Source of the DNA: Bordetella genomosp. 9
Lineage (GTDB): Bacteria; Pseudomonadota; Gammaproteobacteria; Burkholderiales; Burkholderiaceae_B
Length of the DNA: 64,000 bases
Assembly (NCBI RefSeq): GCF_002119725.1
Contig: NZ_CP021109.1
Span: forward strand, 682,001-746,000
Direction: 5' to 3'
Both the position numbers and the translations under genes were made by a program. The notes under the pieces were generated by a model. The model worked only from the letters and a program-made list of their open reading frames with translations, was not told the DNA's origin and made no database searches. Every line of letters begins with the position of its first letter. Position 1 is the first letter of the stretch. Positions 34,026-41,841 of the stretch are shown in pieces.

Positions 34026-34505
34026 ATGAGTCAACGCATCAACGCCTTCGCCAAATCGCCCGAGCTGTTCAAGAAGTACATCGAGTTCAGCACGCTGGTG
34101 AAGTCCAGCGCCATCGAAGCGCCGCTGCTGCACCTGATCGACATCCGCGCTTCGCAAATGAACGGCTGCGGCTTCTGCCTGGACATGCATGTGAAGGAAG
34201 CCAAGATCCATGGCGAACGCGAGCTGCGCCTGCACCACGTCGCCATTTGGCGCGAATCCCAGCTGTTCTCGGATCGCGAACGCGCCGCGCTGGCCTGGAC
34301 GGAAGTGTTGACCCGTTTGCCCGAGCACGGCGTGCCCGATGAGATCTACGAATCGGTGCGCGCGCACTTCTCCGAAAAAGAGCTTTCCGACCTGAGCTTC
34401 GCCATCATGGCCATCAACGGCTGGAACCGGCTGAACGTCGGCTTCCGCACGCCGCCGGGGTCGGCCGACAAGGCCTATGGCCTGGACAAGGCGAATCTGG
34501 AATAG
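34026..34505 (+). CDS. AhpD-like carboxymuconolactone decarboxylase-family peroxidase
   Basis: This 159-residue CMD-fold protein has the redox motif CGFC followed by DMHVKEA (residues about 43-53), matching the alkylhydroperoxidase AhpD core (CxxC and a nearby histidine). A GAGG site precedes the ATG. It lies 31 bp ahead of an Ohr-like gene, so the pair is probably a peroxide-removal unit. The electron donor is unknown. Confidence 0.87.
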   Translation: MSQRINAFAKSPELFKKYIEFSTLVKSSAIEAPLLHLIDIRASQMNGCGFCLDMHVKEAKIHGERELRLHHVAIWRESQLFSDRERAALAWTEVLTRLPEHGVPDEIYESVRAHFSEKELSDLSFAIMAINGWNRLNVGFRTPPGSADKAYGLDKANLE

Positions 34506-34536
34506 GCCCGTCCGCGCTACGGCCAAGGATCGTTCC

Positions 34537-35031
34537 ATGAATACACCGCAACCGCCGCCCGTGGAGGCCCTGGCGAAGTACCGGGGCGAAGCATTCCGGC
34601 CCCTGTACACGGGCACGGTCACGGTGTCGGGCGGCGCGGCCGCGCACGGACGGGCGTCCGGGATCGCCCGTTCGGACGACGGCGCGCTGGATGTCGCGCT
34701 GCGATTGCCGCTGGAACTCGGCGGTCCGGGCGGGGGCAGCAATCCGGAGCAATTGTTCGCGGCGGCGTTCGCGGCCTGTTTTCACGGCGGCTTGAGCCTG
34801 CTGGCCGCACGCGACGGCCTGCAGACCTGCGACGCCAGCGTCCGGGCGCGCGTGACCTTCGGCCGCGATCCGGCGGATGGCCTGTATGCCCTGACCGCCT
34901 GCATCGACATCCGCCTGCCCGGCCTGGATCGCGCAGTCGCGGACGAGCTGGTGCGCAATACCGAACGCCTGTGCCCCTATTCCAAGATGGCGCGGCAGGG
35001 CATTCATATCGTGGTCGCCTTGACTGGTTAG
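34537..35031 (+). CDS. Organic hydroperoxide resistance protein (Ohr/OsmC family)
   Basis: This 164-residue OsmC-fold thiol peroxidase has two reactive cysteines at the Ohr positions, in the segments FAACFHGG and LCPYSKMA. It begins with the YTGTVTVSGG strand usual for Ohr. It reduces organic hydroperoxides with lipoylated partners. OhrR (MarR type) is not nearby; the convergent LysR gene starting at 36102 ends only 7 bp away and could be the regulator, though this is weak inference. Confidence 0.9.
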   Translation: MNTPQPPPVEALAKYRGEAFRPLYTGTVTVSGGAAAHGRASGIARSDDGALDVALRLPLELGGPGGGSNPEQLFAAAFAACFHGGLSLLAARDGLQTCDASVRARVTFGRDPADGLYALTACIDIRLPGLDRAVADELVRNTERLCPYSKMARQGIHIVVALTG

Positions 35032-35037
35032 ACGCTC

Positions 35038-36102
35038 TCAGCTTGCCGGCTTCAGGAAGCTTTCGGTGGTGTGCAGGTCCAGCGCGCGAATGTGCGTCGT
35101 CATGAAGTCGACGAAGACGCGGATGCGCGATGGCAGGTGCTGGCGGCTCAGATAGCAGATGTAATGGCCGCGGTCGTCCGGCGCGTATTGCGGCAGGCAG
35201 GCTGTCAACGTTCCGTCCCGCAGATGATCGCGGATCTGGTATCCGGCCATCTGCGCAATGCCTTCGCCATCCAGTACCGCCTGCAGCACCAGATCGGGGT
35301 CGTTGAAAGCGAGCATGGCCTGGGGCGCCTGCGGGGCGAACCTGCGGATATGGCCGCCTACCTTGAATTCCCACTCGTAGACCCGCCCCGAGGGCAGGCG
35401 GAAATTCACGCAGCGATGATGGGCCAGATCTTCGATGCGGTCCGGCTGGCCGTGCGCGGCGATATAAGCGGGCGACGCGCACAGCAGCATCTGCATGGGA
35501 ACCAGCTGCCGGGCAATGATCTGGCTGTCTTCCATGCGGCCATTGCGGAAGGACACGTCCACGCCGTCGCTCGTGAAGTCCGTGGGCCGGTCGTCCAGCA
35601 GCAGTTCGACGGCGATGTCCGGGTAGGCCGTCCGGAAGTCCTTCAGCAGCGGCCCGACGATCTTGCGGCCGAAACCCACGGCGGCGCTCACGCGCAGCCG
35701 GCCCGATGGCGGGCCTTCGCGCAGTTCGCGCATGTCGTCCAGCGCCTGCACGATGCGCTCGACCCCCGCATGGCAGTTCGCGTAGAAGCGTTCGCCCTCG
35801 CGCGTCAGCGACGTGCTGCGCGTGGTCCGCACGAACAACCGGATGCCTAACTGGTCTTCCAGCTTTTGCACGCTGCGGCTCACCGCCGACCGTCCGATGC
35901 CGAGCCGGTCTCCCGCCTTGGCGAAGCTGCCTTCGGCCGCCACGGCGATGAACGCCACCACCCCGGCATAGCTGGTGGCAAAGCTGGCTGCCAGCGCGTC
36001 AGCGCGGGCGCCGGGCGCGACCGGGAAGGAAAGCGCACCCTGGGCCGCGATCGCGCCGGCCGGGGAGCCGGCGCCGTCCGATGAAGAGGAAATGTTGTCC
36101 AT
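35038..36102 (-). CDS. LysR-family transcriptional regulator with long N-terminal leader
   Basis: This 354-residue regulator has its HTH only at about residues 50-110 (FAKAGDRLGIGRSAVSRSVQKLEDQ). About 45 low-complexity residues precede it, so translation may truly begin further in, although no nearer methionine sits directly before the HTH. The C-terminal part is a LysR substrate domain of the DsdC/GcvA-like group (ARQLVPMQMLLCASPAYI). Repeat copies A and B lie immediately upstream of this gene in its promoter region. Confidence 0.86.
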   Translation of the reverse strand: MDNISSSSDGAGSPAGAIAAQGALSFPVAPGARADALAASFATSYAGVVAFIAVAAEGSFAKAGDRLGIGRSAVSRSVQKLEDQLGIRLFVRTTRSTSLTREGERFYANCHAGVERIVQALDDMRELREGPPSGRLRVSAAVGFGRKIVGPLLKDFRTAYPDIAVELLLDDRPTDFTSDGVDVSFRNGRMEDSQIIARQLVPMQMLLCASPAYIAAHGQPDRIEDLAHHRCVNFRLPSGRVYEWEFKVGGHIRRFAPQAPQAMLAFNDPDLVLQAVLDGEGIAQMAGYQIRDHLRDGTLTACLPQYAPDDRGHYICYLSRQHLPSRIRVFVDFMTTHIRALDLHTTESFLKPAS

Positions 36103-36142
36103 GCCCCATAAGACGTTTCAGCCGATCATTTTGTGACTGTAG

Positions 36143-36225
36143 GCCCCCCCCCGAAGCGCTGACGCGCTTCCCCCCCAGGGGGGCGACGCTGGCGGACCGG
36201 CGGAGCCGGATCCGCGGCGTCCCCG
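36143..36225 (-). repeat. Multi-hairpin GC-rich repeat, copy A
   Basis: This copy runs on the opposite strand to copies C-G. It contains the GAAGCGC...GCGCTTC arm pair, the CCCCCC/GGGGGG stem and the module with GGATCC beside a CCGGC/GCCGG-type stem. Its outer border is the GGCGTCCCC end near 36225. It lies 41 bp upstream of the LysR start codon. Confidence 0.75.
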
Positions 36226-36278
36226 GTCGTGGGGCACCTGTTTTCATGGGTGAGGTCGGGCGGGGAGGCTCGTTCCCG

Positions 36279-36348
36279 AGGCGCTTCGCGCTTCCCTCTT
36301 AAGGGCACCACGCTGGCGGACCGGCGGGGCCGGATCCGCAGCGTCCCC
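36279..36348 (-). repeat. Multi-hairpin GC-rich repeat, diverged copy B
   Basis: This is a more diverged copy in the same orientation as A. The central stem is altered to CCCTCTTAAGGG, and the GGATCC module reads GGGGCCGGATCCGCAGCG. It lies 53 bp from copy A. The variation within conserved stem positions suggests an older copy. Confidence 0.65.
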
Positions 36349-36448
36349 GAGGGGGAGCGCCGGTGTGTGGTGTGTCGGTGGTGCTGGGGCTGAAGAGGGG
36401 GCGGAGCGTTGGGCGGCGCTTCCGTTCAGGGAGGGACGTTGACGTTGC

Positions 36449-36901
36449 TTACTGCACGGGAATCAGGGCGGGGGCGCCCTTGTTTTTGATCAGGAGGACG
36501 ACGAACTTGGCGGGTTGGGACTGGCTGGCGTTGCGGCCGACGATATGGATGTCGTTGGGGCCTTCATAGAAAGTCTGGCCCGGCGTGAGGGTGACGGGGT
36601 CGGCGCCTTTGACCTGCATCACGATCTTGCCTTCCAGCACGTAGACAAAGGCATGCGCGTCGTGGCGGTGGATGGGGTCGACGGCGCCCGGCGGATATTC
36701 GACGGTGATCATCTCCGCTTCCTTGCCGGGGAAGTCCGGCATGTCCCGGGTCATCAGCGGCGTGACGATGGCCTGGGGGGCGGCAGGGGCGGCGCCACTG
36801 TGCGCGGCGTGCGCAGCGGCAGGCGAAGCGGCGAGTGCCTGCTGGCCCAGCAGCGCGCCCGCGGCCAAAAGGGCAAAAGTAAATCCGGCGATTTTCGGCA
36901 T
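36449..36901 (-). CDS. Exported cupin-domain protein
   Basis: This 150-residue protein has an N-terminal signal peptide (cleavage near ALAAS, residue about 24) and then a single cupin barrel with the metal-binding motifs H-x-H (PIHRHDAH) and a C-terminal PNDIHIVG histidine. It is probably periplasmic. It follows the ECF41 sigma gene on the same strand by 173 bp. Cupins are among the protein types encoded near ECF41 factors, so regulation by that sigma factor is possible. Confidence 0.84.
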   Translation of the reverse strand: MPKIAGFTFALLAAGALLGQQALAASPAAAHAAHSGAAPAAPQAIVTPLMTRDMPDFPGKEAEMITVEYPPGAVDPIHRHDAHAFVYVLEGKIVMQVKGADPVTLTPGQTFYEGPNDIHIVGRNASQSQPAKFVVLLIKNKGAPALIPVQ

Positions 36902-37074
36902 GACGATTCCTGGATGTTGAACTGCATGCCTATGCTAGGAACGACCCGCGCACCCCGGAAGATCTCCGCAAGGGACCGCGCTGTTGCCCGCACGGCACCA
37001 ATAACGCGCGCACTCCCCCCAACGCCAAGTCAGCCCACCCTCCCAACCCAACCCTACCCATGAAAACGGGTGCC

Positions 37075-38091
37075 TCACGACCGGGGACGCCGCGGATCCG
37101 GCTCCGCCGGTCCGCCGGCGTCGCCCCCTTCGAGGGGGAGGCGCGTTAGCGCTTCGGGGGTGGGCTTTCCCTCCGGTCCGCCAGCGTCGCCCCCTTCGAG
37201 GGGGAAGCGCGTTAGCGCTTCCGGGGTGGGCTTTCCAATCCTCGCGAGCTTGTCGGGATTGCGCTGGACCAGCACGCGGACGATCCGCGAGCCGTCGGTT
37301 TCGTAGGTCTGCACCGATTCCAGCTCGCCCTGGATGAAGCGCAGCAGGGCCCATTGGCCGTTGACCTGCGCGACCTCGATGCGCAGGGTGTCGCCATAGC
37401 GGCGGCGGCCGGCGTAGAACAGTTGGGCCAGGCGCTTGGCGCCCACCAGGCTGGAAAAACTCGGCACCTTGCCGCCGCCGTCGCCGATCAATTCGGCGTC
37501 CTCGCGCAGCAGTGCGTGCAGGGCCTGGAAGTCGCCCTGCTGCATGGCCTGCGCGAAGCTCAGCATCAGGCGCCGGTGGGTTTCCGGCGCAACCGGGTGG
37601 CGCGGGCTTGCCTGTTGCAGCTGCTGTTTGGCGCGGCGGACCAGCTGGCGGCAGGCAGCCTCGGATTTGCCCAGGGTGTGGGCCACGTCGCGGTAGTCGG
37701 CGTCGAACACCTCGCGCATCAGGAAGGCGGCGCGCGCCTCCGGCGTCAGGCGTTCGAGCATGAACAGGAAAGCCACGGACACGTCGTCGGCCAGCGCGTG
37801 GATTTCCTCCGGCGTGGGCGGCGATTCCATCAATATCGGCTCGGGCAGCCAGACGCCAACGTAGTTTTCACGCTGCGCTTTGGCGGCCCGCAAACGGTCG
37901 ATCGCAAGACGGGTGGTGACGGTGACCAGCCAGGCCTCCGGATTGTCCACGGCGGCGTGGTCGGCTTCATTCCAGCGCAACCAGGCGTCCTGCACCACGT
38001 CGTCCGCGTCGGCAACGGCGCCCAGCATGCGGTACGCGATGGCATGCAGCCGGGGGCGGATTCGGGTGAAGAGGCCGGTGGGATCGGGCAT
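37075..38091 (-). CDS. ECF41-type RNA polymerase sigma factor with a repeat-encoded C-terminal tail
   Basis: This is a 338-residue extracytoplasmic-function sigma factor. Sigma-70 region 2 lies at about residues 5-70, region 4 at about 105-160 and a SnoaL-like domain at about 170-285. The ECF41 signatures are present: WLPEP (81-85), DGGGK (204-208) and NPDKL (278-282). The normal protein should end just after NPDKL. Here 53 further residues are encoded by two copies of the dispersed repeat and read twice as GKPTPEALTR-[FL]-PLEGGDAGGP, a 22-residue period. The ATG at 38091 is chosen over upstream open frame that lacks homology. In ECF41 proteins the C-terminal extension tunes activity, so the added tail may matter. 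Confidence 0.88.
   Translation of the reverse strand: MPDPTGLFTRIRPRLHAIAYRMLGAVADADDVVQDAWLRWNEADHAAVDNPEAWLVTVTTRLAIDRLRAAKAQRENYVGVWLPEPILMESPPTPEEIHALADDVSVAFLFMLERLTPEARAAFLMREVFDADYRDVAHTLGKSEAACRQLVRRAKQQLQQASPRHPVAPETHRRLMLSFAQAMQQGDFQALHALLREDAELIGDGGGKVPSFSSLVGAKRLAQLFYAGRRRYGDTLRIEVAQVNGQWALLRFIQGELESVQTYETDGSRIVRVLVQRNPDKLARIGKPTPEALTRFPLEGGDAGGPEGKPTPEALTRLPLEGGDAGGPAEPDPRRPRS
37081..37170 (+). repeat. Multi-hairpin GC-rich repeat, full-length copy C
   Basis: This full unit starts GGGGACGCCGCGGATCC and ends with the GGTGGGCTTTCC border. It contains CCGGC/GCCGG, CCCCCTT/GAGGGGG and GCG/CGC-type stems. It lies wholly inside the 3' end of the ECF41 gene and is translated there on the minus strand. 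Confidence 0.8.
37171..37236 (+). repeat. Multi-hairpin GC-rich repeat, 5'-truncated copy D
   Basis: This 66-bp unit directly follows copy C and lacks the first module with GGATCC, starting at the CCGGTCCGCCAGCG position. Exactly the same truncation point is seen in copy G. Its length is divisible by three, so it extends the sigma-factor frame by 22 residues without disruption. Confidence 0.8.
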
Positions 38092-38381
38092 GGACGAACG
38101 CGGTACGCGCAAATGGCAGGGCAGGAGCGCCGGTATTTTGCTGTTCGCCCGACCGTTCGGCAAATCCGGCCGTCGTGCCCGGGACAGACCATTCCAATTC
38201 CCGGCGTTACCGCCGCCGCATTGTCCGTGCAGATGGAAAATTGATTTCCTTTTCCAAAGGTTTATCCCGATCCTGCAGCCGAGCAGAATGACCCCATCGA
38301 GCGAGGTATTCAGCGCTGCCGTGTCCAAGCGGCCTTCGCGGTGCACCTGCCGCTCGCACAGAGACAGAGAGGAGTACTGCA

Positions 38382-38702
38382 ATGAAAGCCAGAAGCATCG
38401 TTTCCACCTTGGTTCTTTCCCTTGCCGCGATCGGCGCGGCGCAAGCGCAGACCACCCCGTTCCAGGGCGTGTACGGCAAGACCTACAGCAATGTGACCCG
38501 TGAGCAGGTCGTCGAAGAGCTGCGCGCCGCCCGCGCCGCCGGTTTGACCGGCAATCAGGATCCGGACAACCAGCCCTTCACTCCGCAGAAGGCGACCCCC
38601 GCAGCTAACGCGAATATCGCCGTGCAGCCGAGCCGGGACGAGCAATCCCTGGCGCAACTGAAGTTCGGCGACATCGACAACATGCCTTTCCAAGGCAGCT
38701 GA
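38382..38702 (+). CDS. Small exported DUF4148-family protein
   Basis: This 106-residue protein has a signal peptide of about 22 residues (cleavage near AAQAQ) and a short DUF4148-like region with KTYSNVTREQVVEELRAARAAGL. DUF4148 proteins are small periplasmic proteins of unknown function common in Burkholderiales. An AGAGAGGAG site precedes the ATG. It diverges from the ECF41 gene across 290 bp; no confident promoter was assigned in that gap. A hairpin follows its stop by 6 bp. Confidence 0.85.
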   Translation: MKARSIVSTLVLSLAAIGAAQAQTTPFQGVYGKTYSNVTREQVVEELRAARAAGLTGNQDPDNQPFTPQKATPAANANIAVQPSRDEQSLAQLKFGDIDNMPFQGS

Positions 38703-38708
38703 TCGCAT

Positions 38709-38726
38709 GGGCGGGAAATCCCGCCC
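38709..38726 (+). terminator. Hairpin after the DUF4148 gene
   Basis: A GGGCGGG/CCCGCCC 7-bp stem with an AAAT loop starts 6 bp after the stop codon at 38702. There is no T-tract, so it may act as a weak terminator or an mRNA-protecting 3' hairpin. Confidence 0.5.
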
Positions 38727-38765
38727 GGCATGTGGCTCCCCATCGCGCACGGCCGCTGGCATACT

Positions 38766-38795
38766 GGCTTGCCGGTCCTGAAGGGCCGGCAAGCC
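38766..38795. other. Long stem-loop upstream of the DUF899 gene
   Basis: A perfect 10-bp inverted repeat GGCTTGCCGG/CCGGCAAGCC encloses TCC-TGAA-GGG, which extends the stem to 13 pairs with one G-U pair, closed by a TGAA tetraloop. It ends 77 bp before the DUF899 start codon. It is the strongest simple stem-loop I noticed in the window and could be a terminator, a structured leader or part of a small RNA. Confidence 0.55.
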
Positions 38796-38872
38796 GGGGG
38801 ACGCGGCCGTGTCCGTTCATGCGAGCGGGCGCCGTCCCAGAGGATGCATTCCATATCGGGACAGGAGGAGCC

Positions 38873-39673
38873 ATGACGACGTCGAATGAAACCGGGCGGG
38901 ACGATGATCGCCCTCCCATGCAGGCCCCGCCGGTGGTGCCGCGCGAGGCGTGGGAGGCCGCGTGGGAGCAAATGCTGGCAAAGGAAAAAGCGCTGACCAG
39001 GGCGCGTGACGCCTTGGCGGCGGAACGCCGCCGCATGCCGTGGATGGCGGTGGAAAAAAGCTATGCCTTCGACGGCCCCGCGGGCCAGGCCAGCCTGCTC
39101 GATCTGTTCGACGGGCGGCGGCAACTGATCGTGTATCGGGCGTTTTTCGAGCCGGGCGTGTTCGGCTGGCCGGATCACGCCTGCCGCGGCTGCTCCATGG
39201 TGGCCGACCAGGTGGCGCACGTGTCGCACCTGAACGCGCGGGACACGACGCTGGTTTTCGTTTCCCGGGCGGGGCAGGGCGATATCGCGCGCCTGAAAGC
39301 CCGGATGGGCTGGCAGATGCCGTGGTTCACCATCACGGATGGCTTCGACGCCGATTTCGGCGTCGACGAGTGGCACGGCACCAATGTGTTCTACCGCGAT
39401 GGCGATCGCGTGTACCGCACCTATTTTGTGAACAACCGCGGCGACGAGCAGATGGGCGGCACCTGGAACTATCTGGATATCACGCCGCTGGGCCGGCAGG
39501 AGACCTGGGAAGACTCGCCGCCGGGCTACCCGCAGACGCCCCCCTACAAGTGGTGGAACTGGCACGACAGCTATGTCGCCGGCGCGCCGCCCGACAAGAA
39601 GTGGGTGGAGGTCTCCGACGCAGGCGAAGCCGCGTTCCGCAAGCAGGGCGAGCGCGGCGAGCCGCCGCTTTGA
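38873..39673 (+). CDS. DUF899 (thioredoxin-fold) family protein
   Basis: This 266-residue DUF899 protein has a thioredoxin-like layout, with the segment LIVYRAFFEPGVFGWPDHACRGC near residues 83-105 carrying the CRGC cysteine pair, and a C-terminal WNWHDSY. The family function is unestablished. The ATG at 38873 follows a strong AGGAGGAG site; the open frame upstream spans the hairpin and lacks homology. Convergent with the GFA gene. Confidence 0.85.
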   Translation: MTTSNETGRDDDRPPMQAPPVVPREAWEAAWEQMLAKEKALTRARDALAAERRRMPWMAVEKSYAFDGPAGQASLLDLFDGRRQLIVYRAFFEPGVFGWPDHACRGCSMVADQVAHVSHLNARDTTLVFVSRAGQGDIARLKARMGWQMPWFTITDGFDADFGVDEWHGTNVFYRDGDRVYRTYFVNNRGDEQMGGTWNYLDITPLGRQETWEDSPPGYPQTPPYKWWNWHDSYVAGAPPDKKWVEVSDAGEAAFRKQGERGEPPL

Positions 39674-39727
39674 TCTGGGCCGGGATGCCGCTGCCGGTGA
39701 AGGGGCCGCGGCATCCCGCTCCGGGCC

Positions 39728-40075
39728 TCAGATCGAGCGGCCGTCGAAGTGTTTGACGGGAATCGACGCCAGGTCGAGCCCGTCGATGCAGCGCAGATTG
39801 ATGGCGGCCATGGCCTCGCCCGATGGCTGCGCGCCTTCGCCATAAGGATGGATGCCGCAATTCGGGCAAAAGCGGTGTTTGATGACGTGCTTGTTGAACG
39901 TATAGGTGCCGAGATCCTGTTCCGGCGTCAGCAGCCGCATGGCACTGCGCGGCACGAACCACATCAGCGCGGCCTTGCGCTGGCACATCGAGCAGTTGCA
40001 CGACATGGCCGAAGCGATGTCGCCTTCCACCTCGAACCGGACCCGGCCGCAGTGGCAGCTTCCTTCGTATTTCAT
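39728..40075 (-). CDS. GFA-family protein (glutathione-dependent formaldehyde-activating enzyme-like)
   Basis: This 115-residue zinc-binding GFA domain has its cysteine set at SCHCG (residues 6-10), CNCSMC (about 29-34) and CPNCG (about 75-79). Zinc-cysteine GFA folds bind S-hydroxymethylglutathione in Gfa, but most members have no proven activity. An AAGGAAG site precedes the ATG at 40075. Confidence 0.87.
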   Translation of the reverse strand: MKYEGSCHCGRVRFEVEGDIASAMSCNCSMCQRKAALMWFVPRSAMRLLTPEQDLGTYTFNKHVIKHRFCPNCGIHPYGEGAQPSGEAMAAINLRCIDGLDLASIPVKHFDGRSI

Positions 40076-40128
40076 GGCGAATCTTCCTTGTTCAGTGTAT
40101 TTGAGCGGCCGAAAAGTCCGTGCCGTGT

Positions 40129-41796
40129 TTACGTGAGCGCGCCGTCGTCCTGGGCCAGTCCCACACCCAGCTTCTCGCGCAGCACCGCTGCGGCGGGTTC
40201 GGCGGCCACCAAGACCAGCTTCAACGTGGCGCGCGTGGCGCCGACGAACAGCTTGCGGATCGCCCGTTCATCCAGTTCCTGGAAATCGATCTCGGCAAAG
40301 ACGACGGCCGGCACGGACTGGCCCTTGAATCGGTAGACCGATTCCGCCAGCACGTCGCCGGACGAATACACGGGCTGTCCGAACAGATCGTATTCCCCGG
40401 TGAAGCGTCGCAGCAGATGGGGCCCCAGCCGGTCCTTCGCCAGCACCTGCGACGACTTGTGGCCGTGATAACTGAGCACGGCCACGTCCTCCTGGCGAAA
40501 GCCGGCCGAATAGCATTTGCGGATGCCAAGCTTCACCGCGCGGGCCAGGCTTTCTTCGTCGTGATAGGAGATCAGTTCGACGTCGGCGTCGGTCACGGGC
40601 GCCTGGGCGTCGATGCGCACGTCGTCCGGCAGGATGGTTTGCAGGAAGCCGACCACCGGACGCGGGCTGCGGAAATTGCTCTGCGCGCGCAGCCGCACCC
40701 AGCCGGGCAGGTCCGGCGGCGTGTTGCCGTACAGATTCTGCATCGGGTCTTCCAGCCACAGCACGCGCGCATCGGGCTTGGCAAGTCTCAACACCATGTC
40801 GCGCCAGCGCGCGTCGAAGTCCTGGCCCTCGTCCACGATGACCGTGTCGAACAGGAAATCCGGCGACACGGGCAACGACTCGGCCTGGTCCACCAGGCGC
40901 CCGAAGGCATCGGGCTGCGAGAAGTCCGGCGCGCCGCCGGCGGCCCGTACCAGGCGATCGCACAGCATGTGGAACGAGCAGGCCAGGCCGCCCGCGGGCG
41001 CGATGCGATTGAAATGATCGGCCAGCGGCCGGTTGAAGCACACGTACAGCGGACGCTTGCCCTGTTCGATGGCGTCGCGGTATTCGGCCAGCGCCAGCTG
41101 GGTCTTGCCCGAGCCCGCGGTGCCGGTGACGCGCAGCCGATAGGGCTCGATGTCGAGCTGGCGCGCCCAATGCGCCAAGCCGCCCGCCAGCCGCGTCACC
41201 ATCGTGCGGGCCTGTCCGATCAGGGCGCTGACGTCGATTTCCAGCCGGATGATGTCGCGCAGGAAACGATCGACGCGCACCGCGGCCGGCGCAGGATCGC
41301 CCGCCGGGAGAATCTCGCGGATCACCGCGCACAGGCGGTCGCGCCGGCCGGCATCGACGATGCGCTCGGGCGACAGGCCGGCCGTGGTGGGCGCCACCAC
41401 GCGGTGGTCCGGACAGTAGAGCAGGTAGTCCAGCCGCACCTCCGCGCCGTCCAGCGTGCGCGCGAGCTTCGCGCGCAGGTTTTCGGCGGTGCGCGCCATC
41501 TGCACGGGAATCAGCTGGGTCTTGCCGCCATGGCGCTTGGCCAGTCCTTCCGGCGTTTCGTCCAGCGCGCCGGATTTCTGCTCGATGACCAGCAGTTCGC
41601 CGGCGCGGTTCACAATGACGAAGTCGATTTCGCCGTAGATGGCGTGCCGTCCTTCCACATTGGTCCAATGCACGGCGTGATAGACGGTGTAGTCGTCCGG
41701 CAGTCCCGCCTTCAGGCGGGCCAGGGTTTCCAGTTCACGTTGCGCCGGTCCGCTGCGTTGCTGGCTTTCCCAGCCGTCCGGAATGATGTGTGCCAC
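40129..41796 (-). CDS. NERD-domain UvrD-like DNA helicase
   Basis: This 555-residue protein has an N-terminal NERD (nuclease-related) domain in residues about 20-130, with the EIDFVIV and EQKSG segments typical of its PD-(D/E)xK-like core. A superfamily 1 helicase region follows, with Walker A GTAGSGKTQ near residue 230, motif II VIVDEGQDF, and YRFKGQSVPAVV plus VGATRA (motifs V/VI). It starts with GTG at 41796. It may process DNA ends or act in defence. No restriction, toxin or phage-defence partner is adjacent, so it stands alone between GFA and DUF2182. Confidence 0.86.
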   Translation of the reverse strand: MAHIIPDGWESQQRSGPAQRELETLARLKAGLPDDYTVYHAVHWTNVEGRHAIYGEIDFVIVNRAGELLVIEQKSGALDETPEGLAKRHGGKTQLIPVQMARTAENLRAKLARTLDGAEVRLDYLLYCPDHRVVAPTTAGLSPERIVDAGRRDRLCAVIREILPAGDPAPAAVRVDRFLRDIIRLEIDVSALIGQARTMVTRLAGGLAHWARQLDIEPYRLRVTGTAGSGKTQLALAEYRDAIEQGKRPLYVCFNRPLADHFNRIAPAGGLACSFHMLCDRLVRAAGGAPDFSQPDAFGRLVDQAESLPVSPDFLFDTVIVDEGQDFDARWRDMVLRLAKPDARVLWLEDPMQNLYGNTPPDLPGWVRLRAQSNFRSPRPVVGFLQTILPDDVRIDAQAPVTDADVELISYHDEESLARAVKLGIRKCYSAGFRQEDVAVLSYHGHKSSQVLAKDRLGPHLLRRFTGEYDLFGQPVYSSGDVLAESVYRFKGQSVPAVVFAEIDFQELDERAIRKLFVGATRATLKLVLVAAEPAAAVLREKLGVGLAQDDGALT

Positions 41797-41841
41797 GTCC
41801 GCTCCGCATCCGAATCACCGGCGTGAGGATAACGCACTCGT

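Larger units (their letters stand above)
36103..36448. other. 346-bp gap holding two inverted copies of the GC-rich repeat
   Basis: No gene is supported here. The gap holds repeat copies A (36143-36225) and B (36279-36348), about 53 bp of unremarkable GC-rich sequence between them, and about 100 bp of spacer up to the cupin stop. It separates the 3' end of the cupin gene from the LysR start, so the LysR promoter must lie close to or within the repeats. Confidence 0.6.

Noticed and set aside
36363..36569. Short plus-strand frame antisense to the cupin 3' end
   Set aside because: It has no ribosome site, overlaps a clear cupin gene on the opposite strand and has no domain.
40120..41826. A plus-strand reading frame of about 570 codons opposite the NERD-helicase
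   Set aside because: The minus strand has NERD, Walker A and Walker B motifs; the plus frame has none.
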